Assembly: GCF_018861295.1 (NCBI RefSeq)
Contig: NZ_JAHLDM010000013.1
Location: 1 to 64,000, forward strand
Length of the DNA stretch: 64,000 nt
Source: Clostridium_AD estertheticum_D
Lineage (GTDB): Bacteria > Bacillota > Clostridia > Clostridiales > Clostridiaceae
Direction: 5' to 3'
This document shows, piece after piece, positions 41,948-50,559 of the stretch. The stretch's first letter is position 1, and the number at the start of each line of letters is the position of its first letter. The position numbers and the translations under genes are program-made. Under the pieces are notes generated by a model. It ran no database searches and was not told where the DNA came from. It was given only the letters and a program-made list of their open reading frames with translations.

Positions 41948-43312
41948 TTGTCACTTATTCATAAATTTATCCAAGATAATGAACACTATGTAATTGATGT
42001 AAATTCTGGAGCACTACATATGGTAGATGAAATAGTTTATGATCTTTTAGATGAAAATGAACTTAGAAAAAAAGAAGATTTAATAGAAGATTTTAAAAAT
42101 AAATATTCAATAGAAGATATTAGCGAAGTATATGACGAAATTCAAAGCTTAATTCAAGAAGAAACTTTGTACACAGGAGATTTATACAAATCAATTGCAT
42201 TAAGTGGTGAAAAAGAAGAGCCATATATAAAGGCACTGTGTCTAAATATAATTCATGATTGTAACTTAAGATGTAAGTACTGTTTTGCTGACGAAGGTGA
42301 GTACCATGGCGCTAGAAAAGCAATGTCAGTAGAAGTTGGAAAGAAATCAATAGATTTTGTTTTAGAGAAATCTGGACCTAGAAAAAATATTGAGATAGAT
42401 TTATTTGGTGGAGAACCACTTATGGCTTTTGAAATGATAAAAGAAATAGTTAAATATGCTAGGGTTCAAGAGAAAATTTATAAAAAATCCATAAGATTTA
42501 CTATGACTACTAATGCCACATTGTTTAATGATGAGATCATGAAATATATGGATGAAAATATGGGCAATATAGTACTTAGCATAGATGGTAGAAAAGCTGT
42601 TAATGATAAGGTTAGAGTAAAGGTAGATGGAAGTGGTTCGTATGATAACATTCTTCCTAAAATTAAAAAAATGGTTGATATGAGAGATAAATCAAAGCAG
42701 TATTATGTTAGGGGAACATTCACTAGAGAAAATACTGACTTTTTTGAAGATATAAAGCATATGGCTGATTTAGGATTTGAAGAAATATCTATAGAGCCAG
42801 TAGTACTTCCACCTGAGCATAAACTTTCACTTAGAGAGGAAGATTTACCAGTGATATTTGAGCAATATGATAAATTATATGCAGATATGCTTAAGAGATA
42901 TAAGGATGGGACAAGCTTTAAATTTTATCACTTTAATATTGATTTGAAGGGTGGACCTTGTGTATATAAGAGAATAGCAGGGTGTGGAGCTGGACATGAA
43001 TATGTAGCGATTACGCCAGATGGTGATATATACCCTTGTCATCAATTTGTTGGTAATAAAGATTTCCTTATAGGAGATATATATACTGGGATTACTAATA
43101 AAAAGATGGTTAAAGAATTTAAAGAAGCCCATATTTACAATAAACCTACTTGCACAGAGTGCTGGGCTAAATTTTATTGTAGTGGTGGATGTCAGGCAAA
43201 TAACTTTAATTTCAATGGAGATATGCATACACCATATGAAATTGGATGCAAGATGCAAAAAAAGAGGATAGAATGTGCTATAGCTTTAAAAGCACAAACT
43301 ATGAATAAGTAA
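41948..43312 (+). CDS. scfB: SCIFF radical SAM maturase
   Basis: A protein of 454 residues starting at TTG after TAGGAGG. An N-terminal peptide-recognition region (RRE-like, 1-80), then the radical-SAM core with C-x3-C-x2-C at Cys105, 109 and 112 (HDCNLRCKYCF) and GGEPL. The C-terminal SPASM domain has PDGDIYPCHQFVG, TCTECWAKFYCSGGC and GCKMQKKRIEC, enough cysteines for two auxiliary clusters. It installs the Cys-to-Thr-type thioethers in ScfA. Confidence 0.97.
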   Translation: MSLIHKFIQDNEHYVIDVNSGALHMVDEIVYDLLDENELRKKEDLIEDFKNKYSIEDISEVYDEIQSLIQEETLYTGDLYKSIALSGEKEEPYIKALCLNIIHDCNLRCKYCFADEGEYHGARKAMSVEVGKKSIDFVLEKSGPRKNIEIDLFGGEPLMAFEMIKEIVKYARVQEKIYKKSIRFTMTTNATLFNDEIMKYMDENMGNIVLSIDGRKAVNDKVRVKVDGSGSYDNILPKIKKMVDMRDKSKQYYVRGTFTRENTDFFEDIKHMADLGFEEISIEPVVLPPEHKLSLREEDLPVIFEQYDKLYADMLKRYKDGTSFKFYHFNIDLKGGPCVYKRIAGCGAGHEYVAITPDGDIYPCHQFVGNKDFLIGDIYTGITNKKMVKEFKEAHIYNKPTCTECWAKFYCSGGCQANNFNFNGDMHTPYEIGCKMQKKRIECAIALKAQTMNK

Positions 43313-43391
43313 ATTATATTTAGGTAAGATTGACTAAAATTGTTAATCATAATATAATTGCAGTTATGAGTAAACAGTGAGGGGGATAAAC

Positions 43392-44630
43392 ATGAAAAAG
43401 AAGAAAAGTACGATACTGTTTCTAATCAGTGTTTGTGTTGTTGGATTATTAGCATTTACAGGATTTCACGGATTTACAATAGGAGACTATAGGGTTAAAC
43501 CATTTACTCAAACAATAAACAAAGGGTTAGACATACAAGGTGGAATTTCAGTATTAGAAGAAGTTAAAGGTGGAGCGGTTGATGCAAAAACTTTAGACAG
43601 GGCTATTGAACTTATTTCTATGAGAGTTAACAAAATGGGAATTAGTGAAACATTAGTTGCCAAAGAAGGTCTTAATAGAATTAGAATCGAAATACCAGGT
43701 AAATTTGATTCTAAAGAAATTCTTGATACGGTCGCTAAATCAGGAGAACTAAAATTTGTTGGTCCTGATAAAGTAACAATTCTTACTGGTAAAGATGTAA
43801 AAGACGCCACTGCAGCATACGGTCAAGATAATAAACCTGTTATAAATCTTGTACTTCATGACTCAGGAAAGACAAAGTTTGCAGCAGCAACTCAGAAATT
43901 TATAGGACAAGTAATTACTGTTTACATGGATGCAGATGTATTAACTGCTCCTAAAGTGCAAGTAGCTATTACCGATGGTAAGGCCGAAATTAATGGGTTT
44001 GCAACATTAGCAGAAGCTACAACAAAATCTCAAATTATTAAATCAGGAGCATTACCTGTATCTTTAAAAGCCGTTTCAGTTAAAACAGTTGGTGCTACTT
44101 TAGGTGAAGCAGCAATGGCACAAAGTATGAAGGCAGGAGTCGTAGCAATATTATTTGTATTCCTATTTATGCTTTTATATTATAGAGCACCAGGGGTTAT
44201 TGCAAATATATCTTTATTGTTATATGTTGTTTTGGTTCTCGGAGCATTCTCAGCTATGAATGCTACTTTAACACTTTCAGGTATTGCTGGATTCCTACTT
44301 ACGATTGGTATGGCAGTAGATGCTAATGTGTTAATATTCGAGAGAATAAGAGAAGAACTTAAAACAGGAAAATCAATAAAATCTTCAGTACATGCTGGTT
44401 TCCATAGAGCACTTCCATCAATATTAGATTCAAATATAACAACTATAGTTGCGGGTTTAGTGCTTTATATGATGGGAACGGGTTCGGTTAAAGGTTTTGC
44501 ACTAACACTAGTAGTTGGTGTAATTATAAGTATATTTACAGCACTTACATGTACTAAATTTTTATTGAAATTAGCAGTTGAAATGGGACTAATAAGTAAA
44601 ACATCTCATTTTGGCGTAAAGAGGGGGTAA
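43392..44630 (+). CDS. secD: protein translocase subunit SecD
   Basis: A protein of 412 residues with one N-terminal membrane helix, a periplasmic-type P1 domain (motifs KGLDIQGG and SKSGELKFVG-like KSGELKFVGPDK), and five more helices at the C-terminus. The D4 motif GFLLTIGMAVDANVLIFERIREE is intact. It uses the proton-motive force to help SecYEG export. The ATG at 43392 follows GAGGGGG. It overlaps functionally with secF, four bases away. Confidence 0.96.
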   Translation: MKKKKSTILFLISVCVVGLLAFTGFHGFTIGDYRVKPFTQTINKGLDIQGGISVLEEVKGGAVDAKTLDRAIELISMRVNKMGISETLVAKEGLNRIRIEIPGKFDSKEILDTVAKSGELKFVGPDKVTILTGKDVKDATAAYGQDNKPVINLVLHDSGKTKFAAATQKFIGQVITVYMDADVLTAPKVQVAITDGKAEINGFATLAEATTKSQIIKSGALPVSLKAVSVKTVGATLGEAAMAQSMKAGVVAILFVFLFMLLYYRAPGVIANISLLLYVVLVLGAFSAMNATLTLSGIAGFLLTIGMAVDANVLIFERIREELKTGKSIKSSVHAGFHRALPSILDSNITTIVAGLVLYMMGTGSVKGFALTLVVGVIISIFTALTCTKFLLKLAVEMGLISKTSHFGVKRG

Positions 44631-44634
44631 ACAT

Positions 44635-45501
44635 ATGCTAAAGATAGTTGAAAAGACTAAATTATGGTTTTCTATATCTCTAATTATAATTGTAATAGGA
44701 ATGGGGGTCATAGCAACTAAAGGTCTAAATTTAGGTATAGATTTTAAAGGTGGTACAGCAATTACTATAAATATGAATCAAAAATTTGATAAGTCAGATG
44801 TAGATAAAATAATTGATAAACACGCAAAGGATGAATATTTATCCAAAACAATAAATGATGCTAAAGAAATCGAAATAACTGTAAAAAGCGATGCTCTTTC
44901 AGCTGATGAAACAGCAACCATGTTAAAAGAAATTAAGACACAATTTAAATCTAGTACTTTAGTTTCAGAAGATACAATTGGTGCATCTATTGGTTCTGAA
45001 TTAAAGTCAAAAGCAGTGGTTGCTTTAATTGTTGCTATGCTTTTCATGTTAGTTTATGTCGGTTTTAGATTTGAATTTAAATTTGCAGCTTCTGCAATAC
45101 TTGCATTAGTACACGATATTTTAATTACTATTACAGTATATGCAGTAGTTCAAATACCAGTAAATGCAACTTTTATAGCTGCTATTCTTACTGTAGTTGG
45201 TTATTCTATTAACGATACTATTGTTATATTTGATAGAATAAGAGAAAACCAGAGAATTATGAGAAAAGCAACTATAGAAGAGATTACTAATACTAGTGTT
45301 ACACAAACAATGGCTAGATCAATAAATACAGTTGTTACAGTTTTAATTTGTATATTTTCGGTATGGGTATTCGTACCAGCTATAAGAGATCTTAGTGGTC
45401 CACTGTTAATTGGTATAGGAGTTGGATGTTATTCTTCAATCTTTATAGCAAGTCCTATGTGGGCATTTCTTAAGAAAAGAACTAAGAAAGTAACTGCATA
45501 A
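44635..45501 (+). CDS. secF: protein translocase subunit SecF
   Basis: A protein of 288 residues with six membrane helices, the N-terminal KGLNLGIDFKGGTAI motif and the C-terminal GYSINDTIVIFDRIREN motif, the counterpart of SecD's. It forms SecDF with the previous gene. It starts four bases after secD, with AGAGGGGG inside the secD end. A bulged hairpin and T-run follow. Confidence 0.96.
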   Translation: MLKIVEKTKLWFSISLIIIVIGMGVIATKGLNLGIDFKGGTAITINMNQKFDKSDVDKIIDKHAKDEYLSKTINDAKEIEITVKSDALSADETATMLKEIKTQFKSSTLVSEDTIGASIGSELKSKAVVALIVAMLFMLVYVGFRFEFKFAASAILALVHDILITITVYAVVQIPVNATFIAAILTVVGYSINDTIVIFDRIRENQRIMRKATIEEITNTSVTQTMARSINTVVTVLICIFSVWVFVPAIRDLSGPLLIGIGVGCYSSIFIASPMWAFLKKRTKKVTA

Positions 45502-45531
45502 TCGCAATTAATAGTTCGATTTAAACAATTA

Positions 45532-45582
45532 AAAACAAAGGACAGAGAAGTATGATGTATTAATTACTTCTTTGTTTTTTTT
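45532..45582 (+). terminator. secF terminator
   Basis: AAACAAAG plus AGAAGTA pair with TACTTCTTTGTTT, leaving a five-base bulge; eight T residues follow. Confidence 0.8.
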
Positions 45583-45639
45583 ATTTTACATAATAGAAAA
45601 CTACAATTATATATTTTCTATTAATATCGAGGAGTTTTT

Positions 45640-46512
45640 ATGGTGGATTTTTTTAAAAACATACAAAAGAATAATAATGATTTTATAGAATATAACATGT
45701 ATAATCCATTTTTATTAAAGGGAATGGAGGATGCATTAAAAAGGATTATAAAAGCGATAAATTATAGAGAAAAAATTGTCTTATATGGATTTTATGATGT
45801 GGATAGTATTACTGCAATATCTTTGTTGATGTTAGTTTTAAAGTTTGTAAATGCTGATGTTGAGTATTTTATACCAGGTGAACTTAGTGAAAATCGCGAT
45901 TTAGTTGAAAAAGATATTACAGGTCATATAAAATATTTAGGACCTGGACTTATAATAACGTTAGGTTGTGGTACTAATTCTTTTAGTGAAGTAGAACTAT
46001 GTAAAAGTATTGGGATAGATGTTATAATAACTGATTTTCACAAACCAATTAAACACGTCCCACACACTATAGTTGTCAACCCAAAGCAAAAGGGATGCAA
46101 TTACCCATTTAAGGAATTATGCACCTGCGGGATGACGTTTAAACTAGCTCAAGCGATTTCAACTTACTACAAGATGAAATCTATAAACAAATATATGGAT
46201 TTGGTAATGATAGGTACTATATATAGCAGGAAAAAGATTGAAAGTGAAAATAAAATAATAGTCGAAGAAGGTATAAAACAATTAAATTGTACAACTAATT
46301 ATGGGATTTGTGCATTGATAAAAATACATAATATTAATATTATTAATGAGGCAACAGTTCTAAAATTAGCATCCACAGTAAAACCAACAATTAATCCTGT
46401 TGGAAAAATGGATAATGCTAAAATTGTTGTTGAGTTATTTATAACAACAGAGAAAAATAGGGCACTGCAAATATCAAAATATTTAGATAAGGAACTTAAA
46501 AATAGTATATAA
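45640..46512 (+). CDS. short RecJ-like DHH protein with altered catalytic motifs
   Basis: A protein of 290 residues that aligns by eye with the N-terminal DHH lobe of RecJ, the single-strand exonuclease. The order secF-here-apt-relA is where Clostridia usually carry recJ. It lacks the DHHA1 and OB parts (a full RecJ is 550 or more residues). The metal motifs are changed: GDYDxDG is GFYDVDS (50-56), the aspartate of VDCG is lost in LGCG (108-111), and DHH is DFH (132-134). The final NPVGKMDNAK matches the end of the lobe, then the frame stops. It may be an inactive scaffold, a decaying gene or a divergent small subfamily. Confidence 0.75.
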   Translation: MVDFFKNIQKNNNDFIEYNMYNPFLLKGMEDALKRIIKAINYREKIVLYGFYDVDSITAISLLMLVLKFVNADVEYFIPGELSENRDLVEKDITGHIKYLGPGLIITLGCGTNSFSEVELCKSIGIDVIITDFHKPIKHVPHTIVVNPKQKGCNYPFKELCTCGMTFKLAQAISTYYKMKSINKYMDLVMIGTIYSRKKIESENKIIVEEGIKQLNCTTNYGICALIKIHNINIINEATVLKLASTVKPTINPVGKMDNAKIVVELFITTEKNRALQISKYLDKELKNSI

Positions 46513-46609
46513 TGTTTAGTATATGGCAAGAGTAAAAATAATGTATTTTTTATGTATTTGTGTAAATTATTTAATTTAGGGGGATAACAATGGAACTTAA
46601 AAATAGTAT
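46491..46609 (+). repeat. 18-bp direct repeat at the recJ-like end and apt start
   Basis: GGAACTTAAAAATAGTAT occurs at 46491-46508 and again at 46592-46609, in the same codon frame. It encodes the last residues of the short RecJ-like protein and residues 2-7 of Apt. Confidence 0.85.
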
Positions 46610-47108
46610 TAGAGTAATAGAAAATTTTCCCAAGGAAGGTATTAGTTTTAAAGATATAACTACCATATTACAAGATGGAAAGGTTCTTAAGCAGACAATA
46701 GATGATATTGTTGAGTATTTAAGAGATAAGCAAATAGATGTTATAGTGGGACCAGAGGCAAGAGGCTTTTTATTTGGGGTACCTGTAGCCTATGCTCTTG
46801 GAGCAGGATTTGTACCAGTTAGAAAACCTGGTAAGTTACCTTATGAAACGCTGCAAATTGAGTATGAACTTGAATATGGAACTGATAAACTTGAAATACA
46901 TAAGGATGCAATAAAGCCTGGACAAAGAGTAGTTATTGTAGATGATTTACTTGCTACTGGTGGGACAGTTGCAGCGGTAACAAAACTTATAGAACAAATG
47001 GGTGGAGATGTTATTTCTTTAAACTTTGTAATAGAGCTTACAGATCTTCATGGGAAAGAGAAACTTAAGGATTATGATATAATGTCTCTTGTAAAATATA
47101 ATAGTTAG
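46590..47108 (+). CDS. apt: adenine phosphoribosyltransferase
   Basis: A purine-salvage enzyme of 172 residues, normal length. It shows FPKEGISFKDITT at the start, GPEARGFLFG and the PRPP site VVIVDDLLATGGT. GGGGG lies before the ATG. It is followed by a small attenuator hairpin and relA, the usual clostridial order. Confidence 0.97.
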   Translation: MELKNSIRVIENFPKEGISFKDITTILQDGKVLKQTIDDIVEYLRDKQIDVIVGPEARGFLFGVPVAYALGAGFVPVRKPGKLPYETLQIEYELEYGTDKLEIHKDAIKPGQRVVIVDDLLATGGTVAAVTKLIEQMGGDVISLNFVIELTDLHGKEKLKDYDIMSLVKYNS

Positions 47109-47181
47109 TCTAGTTTATTTAGTGAATAAATTAAAATTGCATAATTCTACAAATTACTATATAATATTAGTAAAAAGTATT

Positions 47182-47210
47182 GGCTGGTTATTTAACCAGC
47201 CTTTGATTTT
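47182..47210 (+). terminator. hairpin between apt and relA
   Basis: GGCTGGTT (47182-47189) and AACCAGCC (47194-47201) pair across a four-base loop, followed by TTTGATTTT. It may end apt or attenuate relA. Confidence 0.75.
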
Positions 47211-47224
47211 AGGAGTGTATAAGC

Positions 47225-49408
47225 ATGTTAGAAAAATTATTATCTAAGATTGAAAATAATTGTAATAATGTAGACAAAGACCTTATTATTAAAGCATTTA
47301 ATTTTTCTTATGCTGCACATAAAGAGCAAAAGAGAGAATCTGGTGAACCATATATAGTTCATCCAGTAGAAGTAGCATGTATTTTAGCAGAAATGGGACT
47401 TGATACTAGTACAATTGTTGCGGGCTTACTTCATGATGTAATTGAGGATACAGTATATACTTTTGAAGATGTAAGCAGAGAATTTAATATAGAAGTAGCA
47501 AATTTAGTGGAAGGCGTTACTAAGCTTGGTCTCATAAAATATAAGACTAAGGAAGAGGAACAAGCTGATAATGTTCGTAAAATGTTACTTGCTATGGCAA
47601 AAGATATTAGAGTTATTCTTATTAAGCTTGCAGATAGACTTCATAATATGCGAACGCTTAAATATATGCCGATTGCAAAACAAAAACAAAAGGCAAAAGA
47701 AACGTTGGATATCTATGCTCCGCTGGCACACAGGCTTGGAATGTCTAAAATAAAATGGGAACTTGAGGATTTATCACTTAGGTATTTAAACCCAAATGAA
47801 TATTATAATCTAGTAAGAAAAATTGCTGAAAAAAGAGTTGAGCGTGAAGATAACATTAACAATATAATGGAGGAATTAAAATATAACTTAAATATTGTTG
47901 GAATAGAAGCTGAACTTGATGGAAGACCAAAGCATTTTTACAGTATATATAGAAAGATGGTTACCCAAAATAAGACTATAGATCAAGTTTTTGATTTGAC
48001 TGCAGTTAGAATTTTAGTTAATGATATTGGTAATTGCTATGCGGCTTTAGGGATAGTACATACAGTTTATAAACCAATTCCAGGAAGATTTAAAGATTAT
48101 ATTGCTATGCCAAAACCTAATATGTATCAGTCACTTCATTCAACAGTAATAGGACCACATGGAAAACCTTTTGAAATACAGATTAGAACCTATGAGATGC
48201 ACAAAACTGCAGAGTATGGTATTGCAGCTCATTGGAAATATAAAGAGGGTACAGATCAAAGTGATGATAAAAATCTTGATTCTAAACTTTCATGGCTAAA
48301 GGATATTCTTGAATGGCAAGGAGAAACTTTTGATGCAGAAGAATTTATGGAAGGTTTTAAAATTGATTTATTCTCAGATGAAGTTTTCGTATTTACACCA
48401 AAAGGTGAGGTTATTAACTTGCCATTAGATGCAACTCCAATTGATTTTGCATATAGAATACATACAGATATTGGTAATAAGTGTATGGGTGCAAAAGTAA
48501 ATGGAAGAATGGTGCCACTTGAATATCACTTAAAAACTGGAGAAATAGTTGAAGTTATAACTTCACCTACGGCTAAGGGTCCTAATATTGATTGGCTAAA
48601 TATAACAAAAAGTAATCAAGCCAAGAGTAAAATCAAGGCCTGGTTTAAAAAGTCCAAAAGAGAAGAAAGCATTGAAAAAGGTAAAGAATTATTAGAACGA
48701 GAATCTAAAAGACAAGAATATAATTTTGGAGTGATTGCTAAGGGCGAAGCAATAGAAAAAATATATAAAAAATATAATTTTAGAAGTTTAGATGATTTAT
48801 TTGCATATGTTGGAGTGGGAGATATTATGCCTTCAACTGTAGTTAATAGATTGAAAGAAGTTTATGAGAATAAAAACAAACAAGAAAATATGACGGTTGA
48901 GGATATTGAGGAAAAGATAACTAAGACTATAGGCAAAGATGATAAAAAGAAATTGGATTATTCAGGATTAATAGTTAAAGGTGAAGGAAATCTACTTGTA
49001 CGTTTCGCTAAATGCTGTAACCCAGTTCCAGGAGACGAAATAATAGGTTATATAACAATGGGACGTGGAGTTTCTGTTCATAGACGTGATTGTAAAAACG
49101 CTAAATCTCTAATGAATAATGATGCAAATAAGGTGGTTGAAGTAAGCTGGGGAGCTTCAGAGGGGAAAGGTTATATTACCGAAATTCAAATTAAAGCAGA
49201 TGACAAATATGGTCTATTATCTAGTATAATGGAGATAATAACATTAACTAAAACCCAACTTTATTCAATAAATGCAAAAACTTTAAAAAATAATGTTGCC
49301 TTAATAAATATAAAGTTAAAAGTTGCAGGTATAGATAATTTGAAAGAATTACAAAAGAAAATAGCTAAATTATCTGGTGTATTAGAAGTTTATAGGATTA
49401 AAAATTAA
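47225..49408 (+). CDS. relA: bifunctional (p)ppGpp synthetase/hydrolase
   Basis: A protein of 727 residues, full length. The N-terminal HD domain is intact with HPVE and HDVIEDT (His70, Asp71), so hydrolysis is expected. The synthetase domain (about 220-350) has GRPKHFYSIYRKM and FDLTAVRILV. TGS is at about 385-450 (VFVFTPKGEVINLP), a conserved zinc-finger stretch CCNPVPGDEI follows near 597, and ACT is at 655-727. It controls the stringent response. AGGAGTG precedes the start. It is in apt-relA-dtd order, as in other Clostridia. Confidence 0.96.
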   Translation: MLEKLLSKIENNCNNVDKDLIIKAFNFSYAAHKEQKRESGEPYIVHPVEVACILAEMGLDTSTIVAGLLHDVIEDTVYTFEDVSREFNIEVANLVEGVTKLGLIKYKTKEEEQADNVRKMLLAMAKDIRVILIKLADRLHNMRTLKYMPIAKQKQKAKETLDIYAPLAHRLGMSKIKWELEDLSLRYLNPNEYYNLVRKIAEKRVEREDNINNIMEELKYNLNIVGIEAELDGRPKHFYSIYRKMVTQNKTIDQVFDLTAVRILVNDIGNCYAALGIVHTVYKPIPGRFKDYIAMPKPNMYQSLHSTVIGPHGKPFEIQIRTYEMHKTAEYGIAAHWKYKEGTDQSDDKNLDSKLSWLKDILEWQGETFDAEEFMEGFKIDLFSDEVFVFTPKGEVINLPLDATPIDFAYRIHTDIGNKCMGAKVNGRMVPLEYHLKTGEIVEVITSPTAKGPNIDWLNITKSNQAKSKIKAWFKKSKREESIEKGKELLERESKRQEYNFGVIAKGEAIEKIYKKYNFRSLDDLFAYVGVGDIMPSTVVNRLKEVYENKNKQENMTVEDIEEKITKTIGKDDKKKLDYSGLIVKGEGNLLVRFAKCCNPVPGDEIIGYITMGRGVSVHRRDCKNAKSLMNNDANKVVEVSWGASEGKGYITEIQIKADDKYGLLSSIMEIITLTKTQLYSINAKTLKNNVALINIKLKVAGIDNLKELQKKIAKLSGVLEVYRIKN

Positions 49409-49440
49409 GAATTGTTTTATTTTATTTAGGAGATGTATTT

Positions 49441-49887
49441 ATGAGAGCAGTAGTTCAAAGAGTTAAATCATCAAGGGTTGAAGTGAGTGGCAAAGTAGTT
49501 AGTGAAATAGGGCTGGGTTTAAATGTTTTAGTTGGAATATGCGATGGAGATACATTTGATGATATAAAGTACTTAAAGGATAAAATTTTAAATCTTAGAA
49601 TTTTTGATGAAGATGATAAAATGAACAAATCTTTAATAGATGTTGGCGGAGAACTTCTTATAGTCTCACAATTCACATTATATGGAGATTGTAGGAAAGG
49701 CAGAAGACCAAGTTTTATGAGAGCCCTTGGTGGTCAGCAATCCGAAAAATTGTATTTAGAGTTTGTAAAACAGTGTTCAGAAGTAATAGGCGAAGTTAAA
49801 ACTGGAGAATTTGGGGCGGATATGCAGGTTTATATCCAAAATGATGGCCCAGTAACTCTACTTTTAGAGAGTAAAAAAGATTTCTAG
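49441..49887 (+). CDS. dtd: D-aminoacyl-tRNA deacylase
   Basis: A protein of 148 residues that hydrolyses D-amino acids mischarged on tRNA. The active-site motifs are SQFTLYGDCRKGRRPSF and the cross-subunit GPVTLLLES (Gly-cisPro), both intact. TAGGAGATG precedes the start. It is ten bases before the next gene, in one operon with relA and the metallo-hydrolase. Confidence 0.96.
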   Translation: MRAVVQRVKSSRVEVSGKVVSEIGLGLNVLVGICDGDTFDDIKYLKDKILNLRIFDEDDKMNKSLIDVGGELLIVSQFTLYGDCRKGRRPSFMRALGGQQSEKLYLEFVKQCSEVIGEVKTGEFGADMQVYIQNDGPVTLLLESKKDF

Positions 49888-49897
49888 GAGGATTAGA

Positions 49898-50506
49898 ATG
49901 GAAATTAAAAAAGTTATAGCAGGAATATATGGAGCCAATTGTTATATTGTAATGGATAAGAACACAAGTGAAGCGGTAGTGATTGATCCAGGTGGAGATG
50001 TTGATGATATTGTTAAAGTAATAAACAATATGGGTGCGAAAGTTAAGTATATACTTTTAACACATGGTCATGTAGATCATACATCTGGAGTTTGCGAACT
50101 TAAAGCAATAACAAATGCAATAGTTTGTATAAGCAAAAAAGATGATGATTTAATAACTAAAGGTGAGTATTTATTTGGACCTCTTATTAAAGGTGGTGCA
50201 GATAAATTATTAAGTGATGGTGATATAATAAAAATTGAAAACATTCAAATTACTTGTGTAGATACTCCAGGGCATACACCGGGTGGTATGAGCTTTTTAA
50301 CAGGCAAATATTCGTTTACTGGTGATACACTTTTTGCAGGTTCTATTGGGAGAACAGATTTCGTAGGTGGAGACTTTAATGCTATAATTAATAGTATTAA
50401 ATCAAAGCTTTTATGCCTTCCAGGTGACACATTGGTCTATCCTGGTCATGGACCTGGTAGCACTATAAATAAAGAAAAATTAAATAATCCATTTTTACAG
50501 GAGTAA
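49898..50506 (+). CDS. metallo-beta-lactamase fold hydrolase
   Basis: A protein of 202 residues, glyoxalase-II-like (YcbL type). The metal motif is THGHVDHTSG (HxHxDH), followed by TPGHTPGG (His), GDTLF (Asp) and a final GHGPGS (His); all ligands are present. Its substrate is likely a thioester or similar, but it is not known. AGGAGG precedes the start, and it is directly after dtd. Confidence 0.9.
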   Translation: MEIKKVIAGIYGANCYIVMDKNTSEAVVIDPGGDVDDIVKVINNMGAKVKYILLTHGHVDHTSGVCELKAITNAIVCISKKDDDLITKGEYLFGPLIKGGADKLLSDGDIIKIENIQITCVDTPGHTPGGMSFLTGKYSFTGDTLFAGSIGRTDFVGGDFNAIINSIKSKLLCLPGDTLVYPGHGPGSTINKEKLNNPFLQE

Positions 50507-50559
50507 TATGGTGTATAATATATTAGAATTTTATACACTATGTTTATTAAGGAGTTAAG

